Positions 47,415 to 56,075 of a stretch of DNA of 64,000 nt are shown in pieces. Positions within the stretch are counted from its first letter, which is position 1, and every line of letters begins with the position of its first letter. The translations under genes and the position numbers were made by a program. The notes beneath the pieces were generated by a model. It saw only the letters and a program-made list of their open reading frames with translations, did no database searches and was not told the origin of the DNA. Source of the DNA: CAYGWX01 sp964353855 [NCBI: uncultured bacterium] (GTDB lineage Bacteria > Edwardsbacteria > CAYGWX01); assembly GCA_964353855.1 (NCBI GenBank), contig CAYGWX010000002.1:89523-153522 (forward strand), read 5' to 3'.

Positions 47415-48203
47415 TTGGCGCGGGTCTTTGACAAGCCTAAGCTCATCCTCCTGACCAACGACGACGGGATCGATGCCGAGGGCCTGCGGGCCGCACGCCG
47501 GTCCCTGGCCGGGGCGGCCAGGGTGGTGGTGTTCGCTCCCCGGTCCGAGCGGAGCGGGGCGAGCCACTCCTTCTCCCTGCGCAAGCCCCTGGAGGTGGTC
47601 TGGAGGGATGCCGATACGGTGAGCGTGGACGGGACCCCCACGGACTGCGTGATGCTGGCCGTGCGGGGCCTCCTCCCGCGCAAGCCGGACCTGGTGGTCT
47701 CGGGGATCAACCACGGCCCGAACCTAGGGGACGACGTGACCTACTCCGGCACCGTGGCCGCGGCCATGGAGGGTACGCTTCTGGGAATCCCCTCCATCGC
47801 CTGCTCGGTGACCGATTGGCGGATATCCCGGTTCCAGGTGGCGGCAAAATTCCTCGGAATCCTTGCCACGCAGGTCCTGAGGCGCGGGCTTCCCCGGAAC
47901 ACCCTTCTGAATGTGAACGTCCCGAACCTGCCGCGCCGCCGAATCCGCGGAGTGCGCTTCACGCGCCTGGGCAAGCGCATCTACCGCGACGTGGTCGTGA
48001 AGCGGACCGACCCGCAGGGCCGAACATTCTACTCCATAGACGGAGAGGATCCGGGCTGGAAGCGGGAGCCGGAGACGGATTTCGCGGCCATCGAGGAGGA
48101 TATGATCTCGGTCACCCCGTTTCACCTGGACCTGACGCATCACGCCGCGGTGCAGCGACTCATGACCTGGGAGAAACCCCTGTTCCGTGAACTACGAGCT
48201 TAG
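47415..48203 (+). CDS. surE: 5'/3'-nucleotidase SurE
   Basis: 262 residues from TTG 47415, 1 bp after the preceding stop. ILLTNDDGIDAEGL gives the metal-binding DD pair. VFAPRSERSGASHSFSL, SVDGTPTDCVMLAV, LVVSGINHGPNLGDDVTYSGTV (in parts) complete the active site. It removes phosphate from nucleoside monophosphates and short polyphosphates. The adjacent pcm gene, overlapping by 17 bp, is the classical surE-pcm pair linked with stationary-phase survival. Confidence 0.96.
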   Translation: MARVFDKPKLILLTNDDGIDAEGLRAARRSLAGAARVVVFAPRSERSGASHSFSLRKPLEVVWRDADTVSVDGTPTDCVMLAVRGLLPRKPDLVVSGINHGPNLGDDVTYSGTVAAAMEGTLLGIPSIACSVTDWRISRFQVAAKFLGILATQVLRRGLPRNTLLNVNVPNLPRRRIRGVRFTRLGKRIYRDVVVKRTDPQGRTFYSIDGEDPGWKREPETDFAAIEEDMISVTPFHLDLTHHAAVQRLMTWEKPLFRELRA

Positions 48204-48834
48204 CCGAAAGGCGATGGTCGATCTGCAGTGCCGGGCGCGCGGGGTGCGGGAAGGACGGGTCCTCGCGGCCCTGCTTAAGGTCCCGCGGCACGAGTTCGTG
48301 CAGGGCGCCCTGAAGGAGAGGGCCTACGACGACTATCCCCTGCCCGTGGGCGAGGGCCAGACCATCTCCCAGCCCTACATGGTCGCCCTGATGACCGAGG
48401 CCCTGGACCTGGGGGGGGGAGAAAGGGTCCTGGAGGTCGGCACGGGCTCGGGGTACCAGACCGCGGTCCTGGCCGAGCTCGTCAAAGGGGTCTTCTCCGT
48501 GGAGCGAATCGAGCTTCTGGCCAAGCAGGCGAGGGCCCTCCTGGACCGCCTGGGGTACGCCCATGTGCTGGTGAAGGTGGGGGACGGGACCCTGGGGTGG
48601 AAGGAGTATTCTCCCTTCGATCGCATCTTGGTTACGGCAGGCTCTCCCAACGTTCCTCCCTCGCTGCTCGAGCAATTGAAGGAGGGCGGGAAGCTGGTCA
48701 TTCCTCTGGGAGACACCCATTCCCAAGTCCTCACCCTGGTCGAGAAGAGGAACGGGAAAGAGGTCCGAAATTCCCTCTGCGGATGCACCTTCGTGCCCCT
48801 GATCGGCAAGCAGGGATGGAGTCCGGAGAGGTGA
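48187..48834 (+). CDS. pcm: Protein-L-isoaspartate O-methyltransferase
   Basis: 215 residues from GTG 48187. [37 protein letters not shown] (in part) and the SAM-binding [18 protein letters not shown] are diagnostic, with [19 protein letters not shown] near the end. It methylates damaged isoaspartyl residues to start repair. A tRNA-Pro gene begins 17 nt after its stop. Confidence 0.96.
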   Translation: MNYELSRKAMVDLQCRARGVREGRVLAALLKVPRHEFVQGALKERAYDDYPLPVGEGQTISQPYMVALMTEALDLGGGERVLEVGTGSGYQTAVLAELVKGVFSVERIELLAKQARALLDRLGYAHVLVKVGDGTLGWKEYSPFDRILVTAGSPNVPPSLLEQLKEGGKLVIPLGDTHSQVLTLVEKRNGKEVRNSLCGCTFVPLIGKQGWSPER

Positions 48835-48851
48835 CATTCTTGTTTTTATGT

Positions 48852-48928
48852 CGGGGCGTAGCGCAGCCCGGTAGCGCACATGGTTCGGGACCATGGAGTC
48901 GGAGGTTCAAATCCTCCCGCCCCGACCA
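48852..48928 (+). tRNA. tRNA-Pro (CGG)
   Basis: 77 nt: acceptor CGGGGCG/CGCCCCG with unusual C1-G72 as in bacterial tRNA-Pro, D arm AGCGCAGCCCGGTAGCGC, anticodon stem CATGG/CCATG with loop TTCGGGA (anticodon CGG), T loop GGTTCAAATCC, encoded CCA. Confidence 0.96.
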
Positions 48929-49003
48929 GGAAAAATCCGCGAGGTCGTCCCGATGGGTTTATCGGGACCGTCCCTGCCCGTTTGAAAGACGGACGACGGA
49001 ACG

Positions 49004-49756
49004 ATGTTAGGGACCAACCAGCTTCTCGAATATCTCAAGCGTTTCGGGCCGGAACGCTCGATCACCTTCTCGGACGGCTCACCGCGCCAGCCCGTGCGCT
49101 TTCCGATGGCGGCCTTCGAGACCTACGGGGCGATCCTGTTCGCCGACCTGCCGGGGTACAGCAAGCTGGCCGGCCAGCTCACCCCCGCGGAGTGCGCGTA
49201 CTTGGTGAATCACTTCTTCGCCTGGTTCGAGCGCGAGGCCGGACGGCTCTACGGCGGCATTGTGGACAAGTTCATCGGGGACGAAGTCATGGTCGTATTC
49301 CCCCAGGCCGGGGCCAGGAACCTGCCCTTGGTGGCCGCGATGCAGACGGCGAGCGCGCTCCTGGCCCACGACCTCTATGGTTTCAATCCCAAGATTGGCA
49401 TCGCCTCCGGAGAGTTCGCCATCGCCCTGGTGGGCACCCAGGAGACGGCCACGGTTTCGGCCATGGGGCAGGTGGTCAATCTCGCGGCCCGCTGCTCGGG
49501 GAGCGCCGAAGCCCACTCGGTGCGGATCGCCACGGACCAGGTCCAAGCGGTCCGAGACGTCTTCGCCGGCGACCGCTGGGAGATCCGCCCCCCGGAGCTG
49601 TTTGAGCCCAAGCATATGGCTCCGGTGCATGTGGTGGACGTCAAGCACACCACGAAATGGGAGCCGACGTTCAGCTACCTTCTGGAGGTCAGGGAGAAGG
49701 TCAAGGAGGCCCGGGCGCGAGGGGCTATCCGTCAGGATAAGTCGGTCCCGAGGTAA
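49004..49756 (+). CDS. Class III adenylate/guanylate cyclase
   Basis: 250 residues, no membrane segment. The catalytic domain spans about 42-180. AILFADLPGYSKLAGQL has metal-binding Asp48, GGIVDKFIGDEVMVVFP has Lys89 and Asp93, and GQVVNLAARCSG has the transition-state Asn and Arg. All key residues are present, so it should be active. Adenylate rather than guanylate use is suggested by Lys89 but not proven. It lacks a regulatory domain beyond a 40-residue N-terminus. It lies between two tRNA-Pro genes. A cyclic-nucleotide-binding protein is encoded at 32890. Confidence 0.9.
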   Translation: MLGTNQLLEYLKRFGPERSITFSDGSPRQPVRFPMAAFETYGAILFADLPGYSKLAGQLTPAECAYLVNHFFAWFEREAGRLYGGIVDKFIGDEVMVVFPQAGARNLPLVAAMQTASALLAHDLYGFNPKIGIASGEFAIALVGTQETATVSAMGQVVNLAARCSGSAEAHSVRIATDQVQAVRDVFAGDRWEIRPPELFEPKHMAPVHVVDVKHTTKWEPTFSYLLEVREKVKEARARGAIRQDKSVPR

Positions 49757-49775
49757 GGGGTTCGAATACGAGGGT

Positions 49776-49852
49776 CGGGGCGTAGCGCAGTCTGGTAGCG
49801 CACTAGCATGGGGGGCTAGGGGTCGCTGGTTCGAATCCAGTCGCCCCGACCA
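49776..49852 (+). tRNA. tRNA-Pro (GGG)
   Basis: 77 nt: acceptor CGGGGCG/CGCCCCG, anticodon stem CTAGC/GCTAG with loop ATGGGGG (anticodon GGG), T loop GGTTCGAATCC, encoded CCA. The first 16 nt are identical to the tRNA-Pro (CGG) at 48852. It begins 19 nt after the cyclase stop. Confidence 0.95.
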
Positions 49853-49912
49853 AATTCTGAAGGAGGGATCATCTCGATTTCATCGGGATCATCCCGACCA
49901 ATAATTAATTCA

Positions 49913-50392
49913 ATGATCATCGGCGTCATCGGGGGCTCCTCTTGCAGTCAGAGGGCTCGGGCCTTGGCCGAGGAGGTGGGTCGGGAGATCGCCCAACGCG
50001 GCCACGCCCTGATCTGCGGCGGCCTGGGCGGGGTTATGGAGGCGGCCTGCAAGGGAGCCAAGTCAGCGGGAGGGGTGACGATCGGGATCCTGCCCATGTC
50101 CCGGATAGAGGACGCGAACTCCTATGTGGACTACCCCATCGCCACGGGCATGGGCCTGGCCCGGAACATCATCATCGTGCACACGGCCAGCGCCGTGATC
50201 GCGGTGGACGGGAAATACGGCACGCTCTCGGAGATCGCCTATGCCTCCCAGTTGGACGTGCCGCTGGTTGGGCTTTCGACTTGGAAGGTCAATCCCCGGA
50301 TGGTCCACGCCCGGGGGCCCAAGGAGGCCGTGGACAAGGCGATCGAGCTCGCCGAGGAACGGGGGAGGCGTGAGCCAAGAGGAAAGGCTTGA
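49913..50392 (+). CDS. TIGR00725 / LOG-like nucleotide-binding protein
   Basis: 159 residues. IIGVIGGSSCSQRARALAEE begins the Rossmann-type fold. LICGGLGGVMEAACKGAKSAGG carries the GGxxGxM motif typical of the lysine-decarboxylase-like superfamily, and YPIATGMGLARNIIIVHTA and IAVDGKYGTLSEIAYA follow. These proteins bind nucleotides; related LOG enzymes release adenine from cytokinin nucleotides. In this branch the activity is unknown. The gene overlaps the next by 23 bp. Confidence 0.88.
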   Translation: MIIGVIGGSSCSQRARALAEEVGREIAQRGHALICGGLGGVMEAACKGAKSAGGVTIGILPMSRIEDANSYVDYPIATGMGLARNIIIVHTASAVIAVDGKYGTLSEIAYASQLDVPLVGLSTWKVNPRMVHARGPKEAVDKAIELAEERGRREPRGKA

Positions 50393-50651
50393 GGCTGTCG
50401 TCCGGGGCGTGGTGCAGGGGGTCGGGTTTCGTTCCTTCGTGGAGCAGGAAGCCCGCTCCCTGGAGCTTTCAGGTTACGTTCGCAACCGGGGCGATGGCAG
50501 CGTGGAGGTCGTGGCCGAGGGAACTCAAGGTCTTCTCGAAGATCTGCTCGCCACCCTGAGGAGAGGTCCCATGGGGGCGCACGTCTCCGGGGTCGAGGCC
50601 CGGTGGGCCCAGGGTCGAGGAGAGCTCAAACGCTTCGAGATCCGGTTTTAA
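50370..50651 (+). CDS. acyP: Acylphosphatase
   Basis: 93 residues from GTG 50370, with GGGGGAGGC just upstream. The active loop GVVQGVGFRSFVEQEA contains the catalytic arginine (about 23), and the catalytic asparagine lies in LSGYVRNRGDGSVEVVAEG. The family hydrolyses acyl phosphates such as acetyl or carbamoyl phosphate. Length of about 93 is normal. Confidence 0.93.
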   Translation: MSQEERLEAVVRGVVQGVGFRSFVEQEARSLELSGYVRNRGDGSVEVVAEGTQGLLEDLLATLRRGPMGAHVSGVEARWAQGRGELKRFEIRF

Positions 50652-50681
50652 CCCTGTACCCTTCGGGGGCTTGCGGACGGC

Positions 50682-51203
50682 ATGGATAGAAAGCCCATCC
50701 CGCTGATCTCGGCGCCGGAGATCCAAAAGAGGGCGGGCCAGCTGGCCCGGAGGATCTCCCGGGATCATCCCCGAGGGCTCGTCGCGATCGGCGTCTTGAA
50801 GGGCTCCTACGTGTTCATGGCCGATCTCCTCCGTAGGCTATCGGTCCCGGTCTTCTGCGACTTCCTCATGGTCTCGAGCTACCGCGGGGCCAGGAGCCAG
50901 GGCGAGGTCCGGCTGCTTCTCGACCTATCCCTGTCGATCGAAGGCCAGGACGTCGTGCTGGTCGAGGACATCATCGACACCGGGTTGACCCTCCATTTTC
51001 TCAAGAAGATGCTGCTCGCCCGTCGGCCCAGGAGCCTCAAGGTCTGCTGTCTCTTGGATAAGCCCTCGCGGAGGAAGATCCCCTTGGAGGTGGATTACGT
51101 CGGCTTCGCCATCCCGGACCGTTTCGTAGTCGGCTACGGGATCGATCACAACGGACGGTATCGCAACCTGCCCTACGTCGCTTACGTGAAGGTCCGGCCG
51201 TGA
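50682..51203 (+). CDS. hpt: Hypoxanthine phosphoribosyltransferase
   Basis: 173 residues. VLKGSYVFMADLLRR and the PRPP loop DVVLVEDIIDTGLTLHFL, with its paired acidic residues, mark a 6-oxopurine transferase. The lysine in CCLLDKPSRRK and DYVGFAIPDRFVVGYGID (in part) complete the site. It converts hypoxanthine (or guanine) and PRPP to IMP (or GMP). It overlaps the start of adenine deaminase, which makes hypoxanthine. Confidence 0.95.
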   Translation: MDRKPIPLISAPEIQKRAGQLARRISRDHPRGLVAIGVLKGSYVFMADLLRRLSVPVFCDFLMVSSYRGARSQGEVRLLLDLSLSIEGQDVVLVEDIIDTGLTLHFLKKMLLARRPRSLKVCCLLDKPSRRKIPLEVDYVGFAIPDRFVVGYGIDHNGRYRNLPYVAYVKVRP

Positions 51204-52903
51204 GGATCGAGGACCTCATCCCGGTGGCCCGGGGAAAAAGAGAGGCCGACCTCCTGCTTCGGGGAGCAAGGGTCGTCAATCTCTTCTCCGGGGAGATCCT
51301 CTCCACGGATGTGGCCATCTTCAAAGACCGCATTGCCGGGCTCGGGAAGTATAAGGCGAAGAAGACCCTGGACCTCAAGGGGGCCTATCTCTCTCCGGGG
51401 TTCATCGACGGGCACGTCCACTTGGAGAGCAGCATGCTCACGGTCCCGGAGTTCGCCCGGGCCGTGCTCCCCCTGGGGACGACGACCGTGGTCGCCGATC
51501 CCCATGAGATCGCCAACGTGTTGGGCCGGGAGGGGATACGGTACCTCCTCCGCTCCGGTGAGGGTTGCCTCTTGGACGTCTATTTCATGCTGCCTTCCTG
51601 CGTCCCGGCGACCCCCTTGGAGACGTCCGGGGCGAGGCTTTCGGCCAAGGACCTGCAGCCTTTCTTCTCCCACCCCCGGGTGCTTGGGCTGGGCGAGATG
51701 ATGAACTATCCCGGAGTCCTGCATTCCGACAAAGGGGTTCTCGCCAAGCTCAGAACCGCGCGGGGAAGGCCGATCGACGGTCACTGTCCGGGCTTGAGCG
51801 GTTTCGACCTCAACGGGTATATCTGCGCCGGCATCCGCTCGGACCACGAATGCACCTCGGCCCCGGAGGCTATTGAGAAGCTCCGGGCCGGGATGACCGT
51901 CATGATCCGGGAGGGGACCGCCGCCAAGAACCTGAAGGATTTGATTCCCCTGGTCTCGGAGAGGAACGCCGACCGGTTTCTCCTGGTCACGGATGACCGA
52001 CATCCGGACGACATCCTCACCGAAGGGCACCTCAATTTCCTCGTCAGGGAGGCCGTCCGGTCCGGGCTGGACCCGATCCTTGCGCTGCGTTTGGCGGCCC
52101 TGAATCCAGCCCGCTACTTCGGCCTCCGGGATCGGGGGGCAATCGCGCCGGGGTATCAGGCCGATCTGGTCGCCCTGGACGGCTTGGATTCCCTGAACGT
52201 CCGATGGGTCATGAAGGCCGGCCGGGTCGTAGCCGAGGACGGAAGGATGGTGGCCAGGACCCACCCCTCCTCCCAGAGGATCAAGGGGTCCATGCGCATC
52301 GATTGGGGCCAAGTGGATTTCAAAATCAAGCCCCGGGGCAAGGTGGCGAACGTCATCGGGCTCGTCCCCCACCAGATCACGACCGAGCATGAACGGATGG
52401 AGGCGAAGGTTGCGGAGGGGTACGCCATCTCGGACCCGGGAAGAGACATGCTCAAGATGGCGGTGATCGAGCGCCATAGCGGCCGGACCCGGATGGGGCT
52501 GGGGTTCGTCACCGGGTTCGGGCTGAGAGCCGGGGCCCTGGCTTCCTCGGTGGCTCACGATGCACACAACCTCCTGGTCGTCGGCGTCACCGACGAGGAG
52601 ATGATGGCGGCGTCGAAAGAGGTCTGCTCGCTTGGAGGCGGCCAGGTTGCGGTCAGAGATGGGAAGGTCCTTGCCTCCCTGCCACTGCCCATCGCGGGGC
52701 TGATCTCCGACCGGCCCCTTTCCGAGGTCGCGGGTCGGGCCGCCCGCCTGCGGGAGGCCGTCCGCTCGGAGCTGGGCTGTAAGGTTGAGGACCCCTTCAT
52801 GAGCCTGTCCTTTCTGGCCCTGTCCCCGATCCCCAAGCTCAAGCTGACGGACCAGGGCTTGATCGATGTGACAGCATTCAAACCCATTCCCCTGTTCTCA
52901 TAA
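51200..52903 (+). CDS. ade: Adenine deaminase
   Basis: 567 residues from GTG 51200 within the hpt stop. An amidohydrolase fold with the metal motif FIDGHVHLESSMLT, ADPHEIANVLG, IDGHCPGLSG and VTDDRHPDDI, followed by the C-terminal ade domain (GRTRMGLGFVTGFGLRAGAL in part, SVAHDAHNLLVVG). It converts adenine to hypoxanthine, which Hpt then salvages to IMP. The coupling of both genes makes a compact salvage route. Confidence 0.96.
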   Translation: MRIEDLIPVARGKREADLLLRGARVVNLFSGEILSTDVAIFKDRIAGLGKYKAKKTLDLKGAYLSPGFIDGHVHLESSMLTVPEFARAVLPLGTTTVVADPHEIANVLGREGIRYLLRSGEGCLLDVYFMLPSCVPATPLETSGARLSAKDLQPFFSHPRVLGLGEMMNYPGVLHSDKGVLAKLRTARGRPIDGHCPGLSGFDLNGYICAGIRSDHECTSAPEAIEKLRAGMTVMIREGTAAKNLKDLIPLVSERNADRFLLVTDDRHPDDILTEGHLNFLVREAVRSGLDPILALRLAALNPARYFGLRDRGAIAPGYQADLVALDGLDSLNVRWVMKAGRVVAEDGRMVARTHPSSQRIKGSMRIDWGQVDFKIKPRGKVANVIGLVPHQITTEHERMEAKVAEGYAISDPGRDMLKMAVIERHSGRTRMGLGFVTGFGLRAGALASSVAHDAHNLLVVGVTDEEMMAASKEVCSLGGGQVAVRDGKVLASLPLPIAGLISDRPLSEVAGRAARLREAVRSELGCKVEDPFMSLSFLALSPIPKLKLTDQGLIDVTAFKPIPLFS

Positions 52904-52929
52904 AAAAATAGCCCCTGGGAGGAGAGACG

Positions 52930-54333
52930 ATGAATACGCGCAAGGATCGGAATCGTCTGAGTTTGATCATCACGCTCTGGCTGTTCGTCTTCCTGATCTG
53001 CGGCATGGGCGCGGCCTACCTTTCCCTGCCTAAGCAGGTGGAGTCCATGGTCGCGGACCAGATCGGCCAGCGGGGATTGACGCTCAGCGAGCAGGTGGCC
53101 CGCAACGCCGTGGACGGACTGGTGAGCGAGGATCCGGAAGAGAAAACGCTCATCCTGAAGAAGGTCCTGGAGGCTCTGCGCTCGGAGCGCAAAGAATTCA
53201 CGGCCTGCGCCATCACGGATGAGAACCTGACCATCTGGGCGAGCTTCGACAAGTCAGAGATCGGCAAGAAATACGTCTCCCCGGTGGAACAAAAAGGGCT
53301 GGAGGTCGAGAGAAGCGCAGCCCATTACTCCGGCCGTGCTCAAAGCGATGTATATACCATCGCGGTTCCTGTTATCCTCAAGCCGCGGCGGATTGGAGCG
53401 ATCTTCGCCGAGGTTTCACTGAGCAGGGCACGCGAGGATGGGCAGCGTGTGGGCATCTGGATCCTGATAGCCACGGCGATTCTTTTCATCGTGGGCTCCC
53501 TGGGGACGATGACCATCGTGGCCACCCTGCCCCTCGCCGAAGGGGAGCCGGCCCCAATGAGCCTGGCGCGCGGAGCGGGGGCGGACCCCAGGGTCGTCCA
53601 GGAGGTCGAGGCCAAGAAGGAGGAGGCGGCTAAGCTCACCGAGAGGATCGAGTCCCTGAAGGACGAGGAACTGGAGTTGGTCCGTCGTCTGGAGCTTCAC
53701 CAGCGCGAGATGGAGCGGGTGGGGAGCGGAGAGGGAGCCAGCCCCGAGATCATGAAGGAGGAGTCCGAGGTGACCAAGCGGGTGGAGGCTAAGAAGCGCG
53801 AGGAGCAACTCCTCGTCTCGCGTATCGAGAACCTCAAGAAGACGACCTCGGAAATGGCCTCGGCGCCCAAGCCGAAGCATCTCCTGGAGAAAGAAAGCGA
53901 AGTGGTCAAACGGCTGGAGATCAAGAACAAGGAGGAAGCTGAGCTTCTCAAGCGGATAGAGGCCGTGAAGAAGACCGAGGCCGACCTCGTCAAGCGGGTG
54001 GAAAGCCTGAAGAAGGAGGAAGCCGCCTCCGCCTCCCGCGTGGAGGAGCTCACGAAGCAGGGCGTCGCGGCTGAGGGCGTCCCTTCCCCAAAGTCCGAGG
54101 ACCTGGCCAGGCAGGAGAGCGAGCTGACCCAGCGCATCGAGGCCAAACGCCGGGAGGAGGCTGCCCTGGCCGCAAAGATCGAGGAGATCCGCAAGAAGGT
54201 CCTGGACCTGGACCGGCGCATCGAATCCCGCCGGAGGGAGGAAATCGAGCTGGCCCAGCGCATCGAGAAACGCCGTCAGGAGGCCAAAGAGATGGAGAGC
54301 AAGGCCGGGGGGCCGGGGGGCGGAGGCTCCTGA
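52930..54333 (+). CDS. Membrane-anchored sensor-like protein with long coiled coil
   Basis: 467 residues, ATG after GGGAGGAGAGACG. Helix 1 at about 10-33, a periplasmic region of about 140 residues (VADQIGQRGLTLSEQVARNA, ACAITDENLTIWASFDKSEI, YTIAVPVILKPRRIGAIFAE), and helix 2 at about 177-198. The periplasmic part resembles single-Cache or four-helix sensors of chemoreceptors. From about 215 to 455 is a charged coiled coil with repeats of about 20-30 residues (VKRVESLKKEE, TQRIEAKRREE). No kinase, HAMP or methyl-accepting domain is seen. It may transmit or scaffold; function unknown. Confidence 0.75.
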   Translation: MNTRKDRNRLSLIITLWLFVFLICGMGAAYLSLPKQVESMVADQIGQRGLTLSEQVARNAVDGLVSEDPEEKTLILKKVLEALRSERKEFTACAITDENLTIWASFDKSEIGKKYVSPVEQKGLEVERSAAHYSGRAQSDVYTIAVPVILKPRRIGAIFAEVSLSRAREDGQRVGIWILIATAILFIVGSLGTMTIVATLPLAEGEPAPMSLARGAGADPRVVQEVEAKKEEAAKLTERIESLKDEELELVRRLELHQREMERVGSGEGASPEIMKEESEVTKRVEAKKREEQLLVSRIENLKKTTSEMASAPKPKHLLEKESEVVKRLEIKNKEEAELLKRIEAVKKTEADLVKRVESLKKEEAASASRVEELTKQGVAAEGVPSPKSEDLARQESELTQRIEAKRREEAALAAKIEEIRKKVLDLDRRIESRRREEIELAQRIEKRRQEAKEMESKAGGPGGGGS

Positions 54334-54382
54334 CCCTGGGTGGGGGGAAACGAGAGAGCGGGCCTCTTGGGGCGCGACCGAG

Positions 54383-54404
54383 CCCCGATCGTGAACGATC
54401 GGGG
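54383..54404 (+). promoter_or_regulatory. Perfect hairpin upstream of smpB
   Basis: CCCCGATCGT-GA-ACGATCGGGG forms 10 bp with no T-run after it; the smpB ribosome site GAAGGAGG lies 10 nt downstream. Confidence 0.6.
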
Positions 54405-54421
54405 CGTTGCGCTGAAGGAGG

Positions 54422-54886
54422 ATGAAGCCCGAGCGAAGGGTCGTCGGTACCAATCGCCGGGCTTTGGCCGATTACTTCGTCCTGGAGCGGCTCGAGGCCG
54501 GGGTCGCCCTCGTCGGTAGCGAGGTCAAGTCCCTGCGGGCCCGCGAGGTGAGCTTCAAGGACGCCTACGCCGAGATCCAGAAAGGGGAGGTCTGGCTCCG
54601 TAATCTCTTCATCAGCCCCTATACTCAGGCCGGGCGCTATGCCCCGGACCCTGTCAGACCGAGGAGGCTTCTCCTGCACCGCGCTGAGATCGCAAGACTC
54701 CTGGGGAAGGTCCAGCAGAAGGGCCTAACCCTGATTCCGCTTTCCATCTATTTCGCGCGCGGCAAAGCCAAGGTGGAACTGGGCCTGGCCAAGGGGAAAG
54801 CACAGTACGACAAACGGCGGGCGATCGCCGAGCGGGATGCCCGCCGGGACGTGGAAAGGGTCCTGCGTGAGAATCAGAAGGGATAG
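54422..54886 (+). CDS. smpB: SsrA-binding protein SmpB
   Basis: 154 residues. NRRALADYFVLERLEAGVAL, GSEVKSLRAREVSFKDAYA and SPYTQAGRYAPDPVRPRRLLLHRAEI (in parts) are signature blocks, and the lysine/arginine tail (KRRAIAERDARRDVERVL) follows. SmpB brings tmRNA to stalled ribosomes. No ssrA gene is in the window. It overlaps the amidase start by 20 bp. Confidence 0.97.
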   Translation: MKPERRVVGTNRRALADYFVLERLEAGVALVGSEVKSLRAREVSFKDAYAEIQKGEVWLRNLFISPYTQAGRYAPDPVRPRRLLLHRAEIARLLGKVQQKGLTLIPLSIYFARGKAKVELGLAKGKAQYDKRRAIAERDARRDVERVLRENQKG

Positions 54887-56075
54887 GTCCCTTCCCGGTT
54901 TTCTGCTCGTCCTGATGCTCCTTTCGGCCGGCTCGGGATGGGGAGCCCGGTCCGGGCAGATAGCGCTCCACCTGGCCAAGGACAAGCCGCCCTTGAACCT
55001 CGGCCTGGTGCGCTCCGGGGGGCCGGGGGAAGAGGAGTATCTCTTTCTCTCCACCCTGCTCGAGGCCTTGGGTGGCGAGGGGGACTGGGACCGGGAAGGC
55101 CGGCGGGTGACTATCATTCTGAACGGGCACGAGGCCGTCCTCACCTTGGATTCGCCGGTGGCCTCCTTGGACGGGCAGAGTGTCAATCTCAAAGAGCCCT
55201 GCCGATATCAGGGGGGCCGGCTCCTCGTCCCGGTGTCCTCCCTGCCGCGGCTCTTCGTGGGAATGCTCGGGCCCGAGGCCGGGTGGAACGCGGCCAGGCA
55301 GGAGCTATACCTCTACAGCGAAGAGCCTAAGGGGCCGGGGGGGCCGGAGGGAAGGAAAAAGCTCACCCGGATCACGACCGTGGTGGTGGATGCCGGGCAC
55401 GGGGGCGAGGACCCCGGGGCCCTCGGGCCCCAGAAGCTCCGGGAGAAGGAGATCAACCTCGCTTTGGCCTTGCGGGTCAAGACCCTCCTCGAGCAGACCC
55501 TGGGGCTTCGGGTGATCCTCACTCGGGAGGACGACACCTTCATCCCCCTCCGGGAGAGGACGAAGGTTGCCAACCGGGTGGGCGCGAGCCTGTTTCTCTC
55601 CATCCACTGCAACGCCGCGCCCAGGAAGAGAAAGAAGGGAGCCGTGGGCGGGGGGAGCGAGACCTACTTCCTGTCCCTCGCCCGGACCGACGAGGCCCGG
55701 GCCGTGGAGGCCATGGAGAATGCCGCCGTCCGTTTCGAGCAGCCAGACACCGGACTCAAGAATTTCGACGACGTGCAGTTCATCCTCTGGGACATGGCCC
55801 AGAACGAATACCTTCAGGAGTCCGAGCAGTTGGCCGGGGAGATCCAGGACGCGATGGGCAAGTGGGTCCCGGTGGAGAACCGCGGGGTGAACCAGGCCGG
55901 GTTCTACGTTCTGCGCGGAGCCTATATGCCGGCGGTCCTGGTGGAGACGGCGTTCATCTCCAATCCCGCGGAGGCGAAGCTGCTGAGCTCCGCATCCGGA
56001 CAGGACAGGATCGCGAGAGCCATCGCTGAGGGCGTGTCCCGTTTCAAGAAGACCTACGAGAGACGGATGCAGTGA
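54867..56075 (+). CDS. N-acetylmuramoyl-L-alanine amidase (Amidase_3) with copper-amine-oxidase-like N-domain
   Basis: 402 residues from GTG 54867 (GGAAAGGGTCCTGC upstream), signal peptide ending GWGA. Residues about 25-140 resemble the Cu-amine-oxidase-N / AMIN-like module (GDWDREGRRVTIILNGHEAV in part; GRLLVPVSSLPRLF). The catalytic domain has VVDAGHGGEDPGALG (zinc His), REKEINLALALRV (zinc Glu), LFLSIHCNAAP (zinc His) and AVLVETAFISNPAE (catalytic Glu). It cleaves the stem peptide from peptidoglycan during cell separation. Followed by murI with a 4-bp overlap. Confidence 0.92.
   Translation: MRIRRDRSLPGFLLVLMLLSAGSGWGARSGQIALHLAKDKPPLNLGLVRSGGPGEEEYLFLSTLLEALGGEGDWDREGRRVTIILNGHEAVLTLDSPVASLDGQSVNLKEPCRYQGGRLLVPVSSLPRLFVGMLGPEAGWNAARQELYLYSEEPKGPGGPEGRKKLTRITTVVVDAGHGGEDPGALGPQKLREKEINLALALRVKTLLEQTLGLRVILTREDDTFIPLRERTKVANRVGASLFLSIHCNAAPRKRKKGAVGGGSETYFLSLARTDEARAVEAMENAAVRFEQPDTGLKNFDDVQFILWDMAQNEYLQESEQLAGEIQDAMGKWVPVENRGVNQAGFYVLRGAYMPAVLVETAFISNPAEAKLLSSASGQDRIARAIAEGVSRFKKTYERRMQ

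Noticed and set aside
48852-49852. Integrative element using tRNA-Pro as attachment site
   Set aside because: The intervening DNA holds only a cyclase gene with native composition, no integrase is present and both tRNAs are complete and differ in anticodon.
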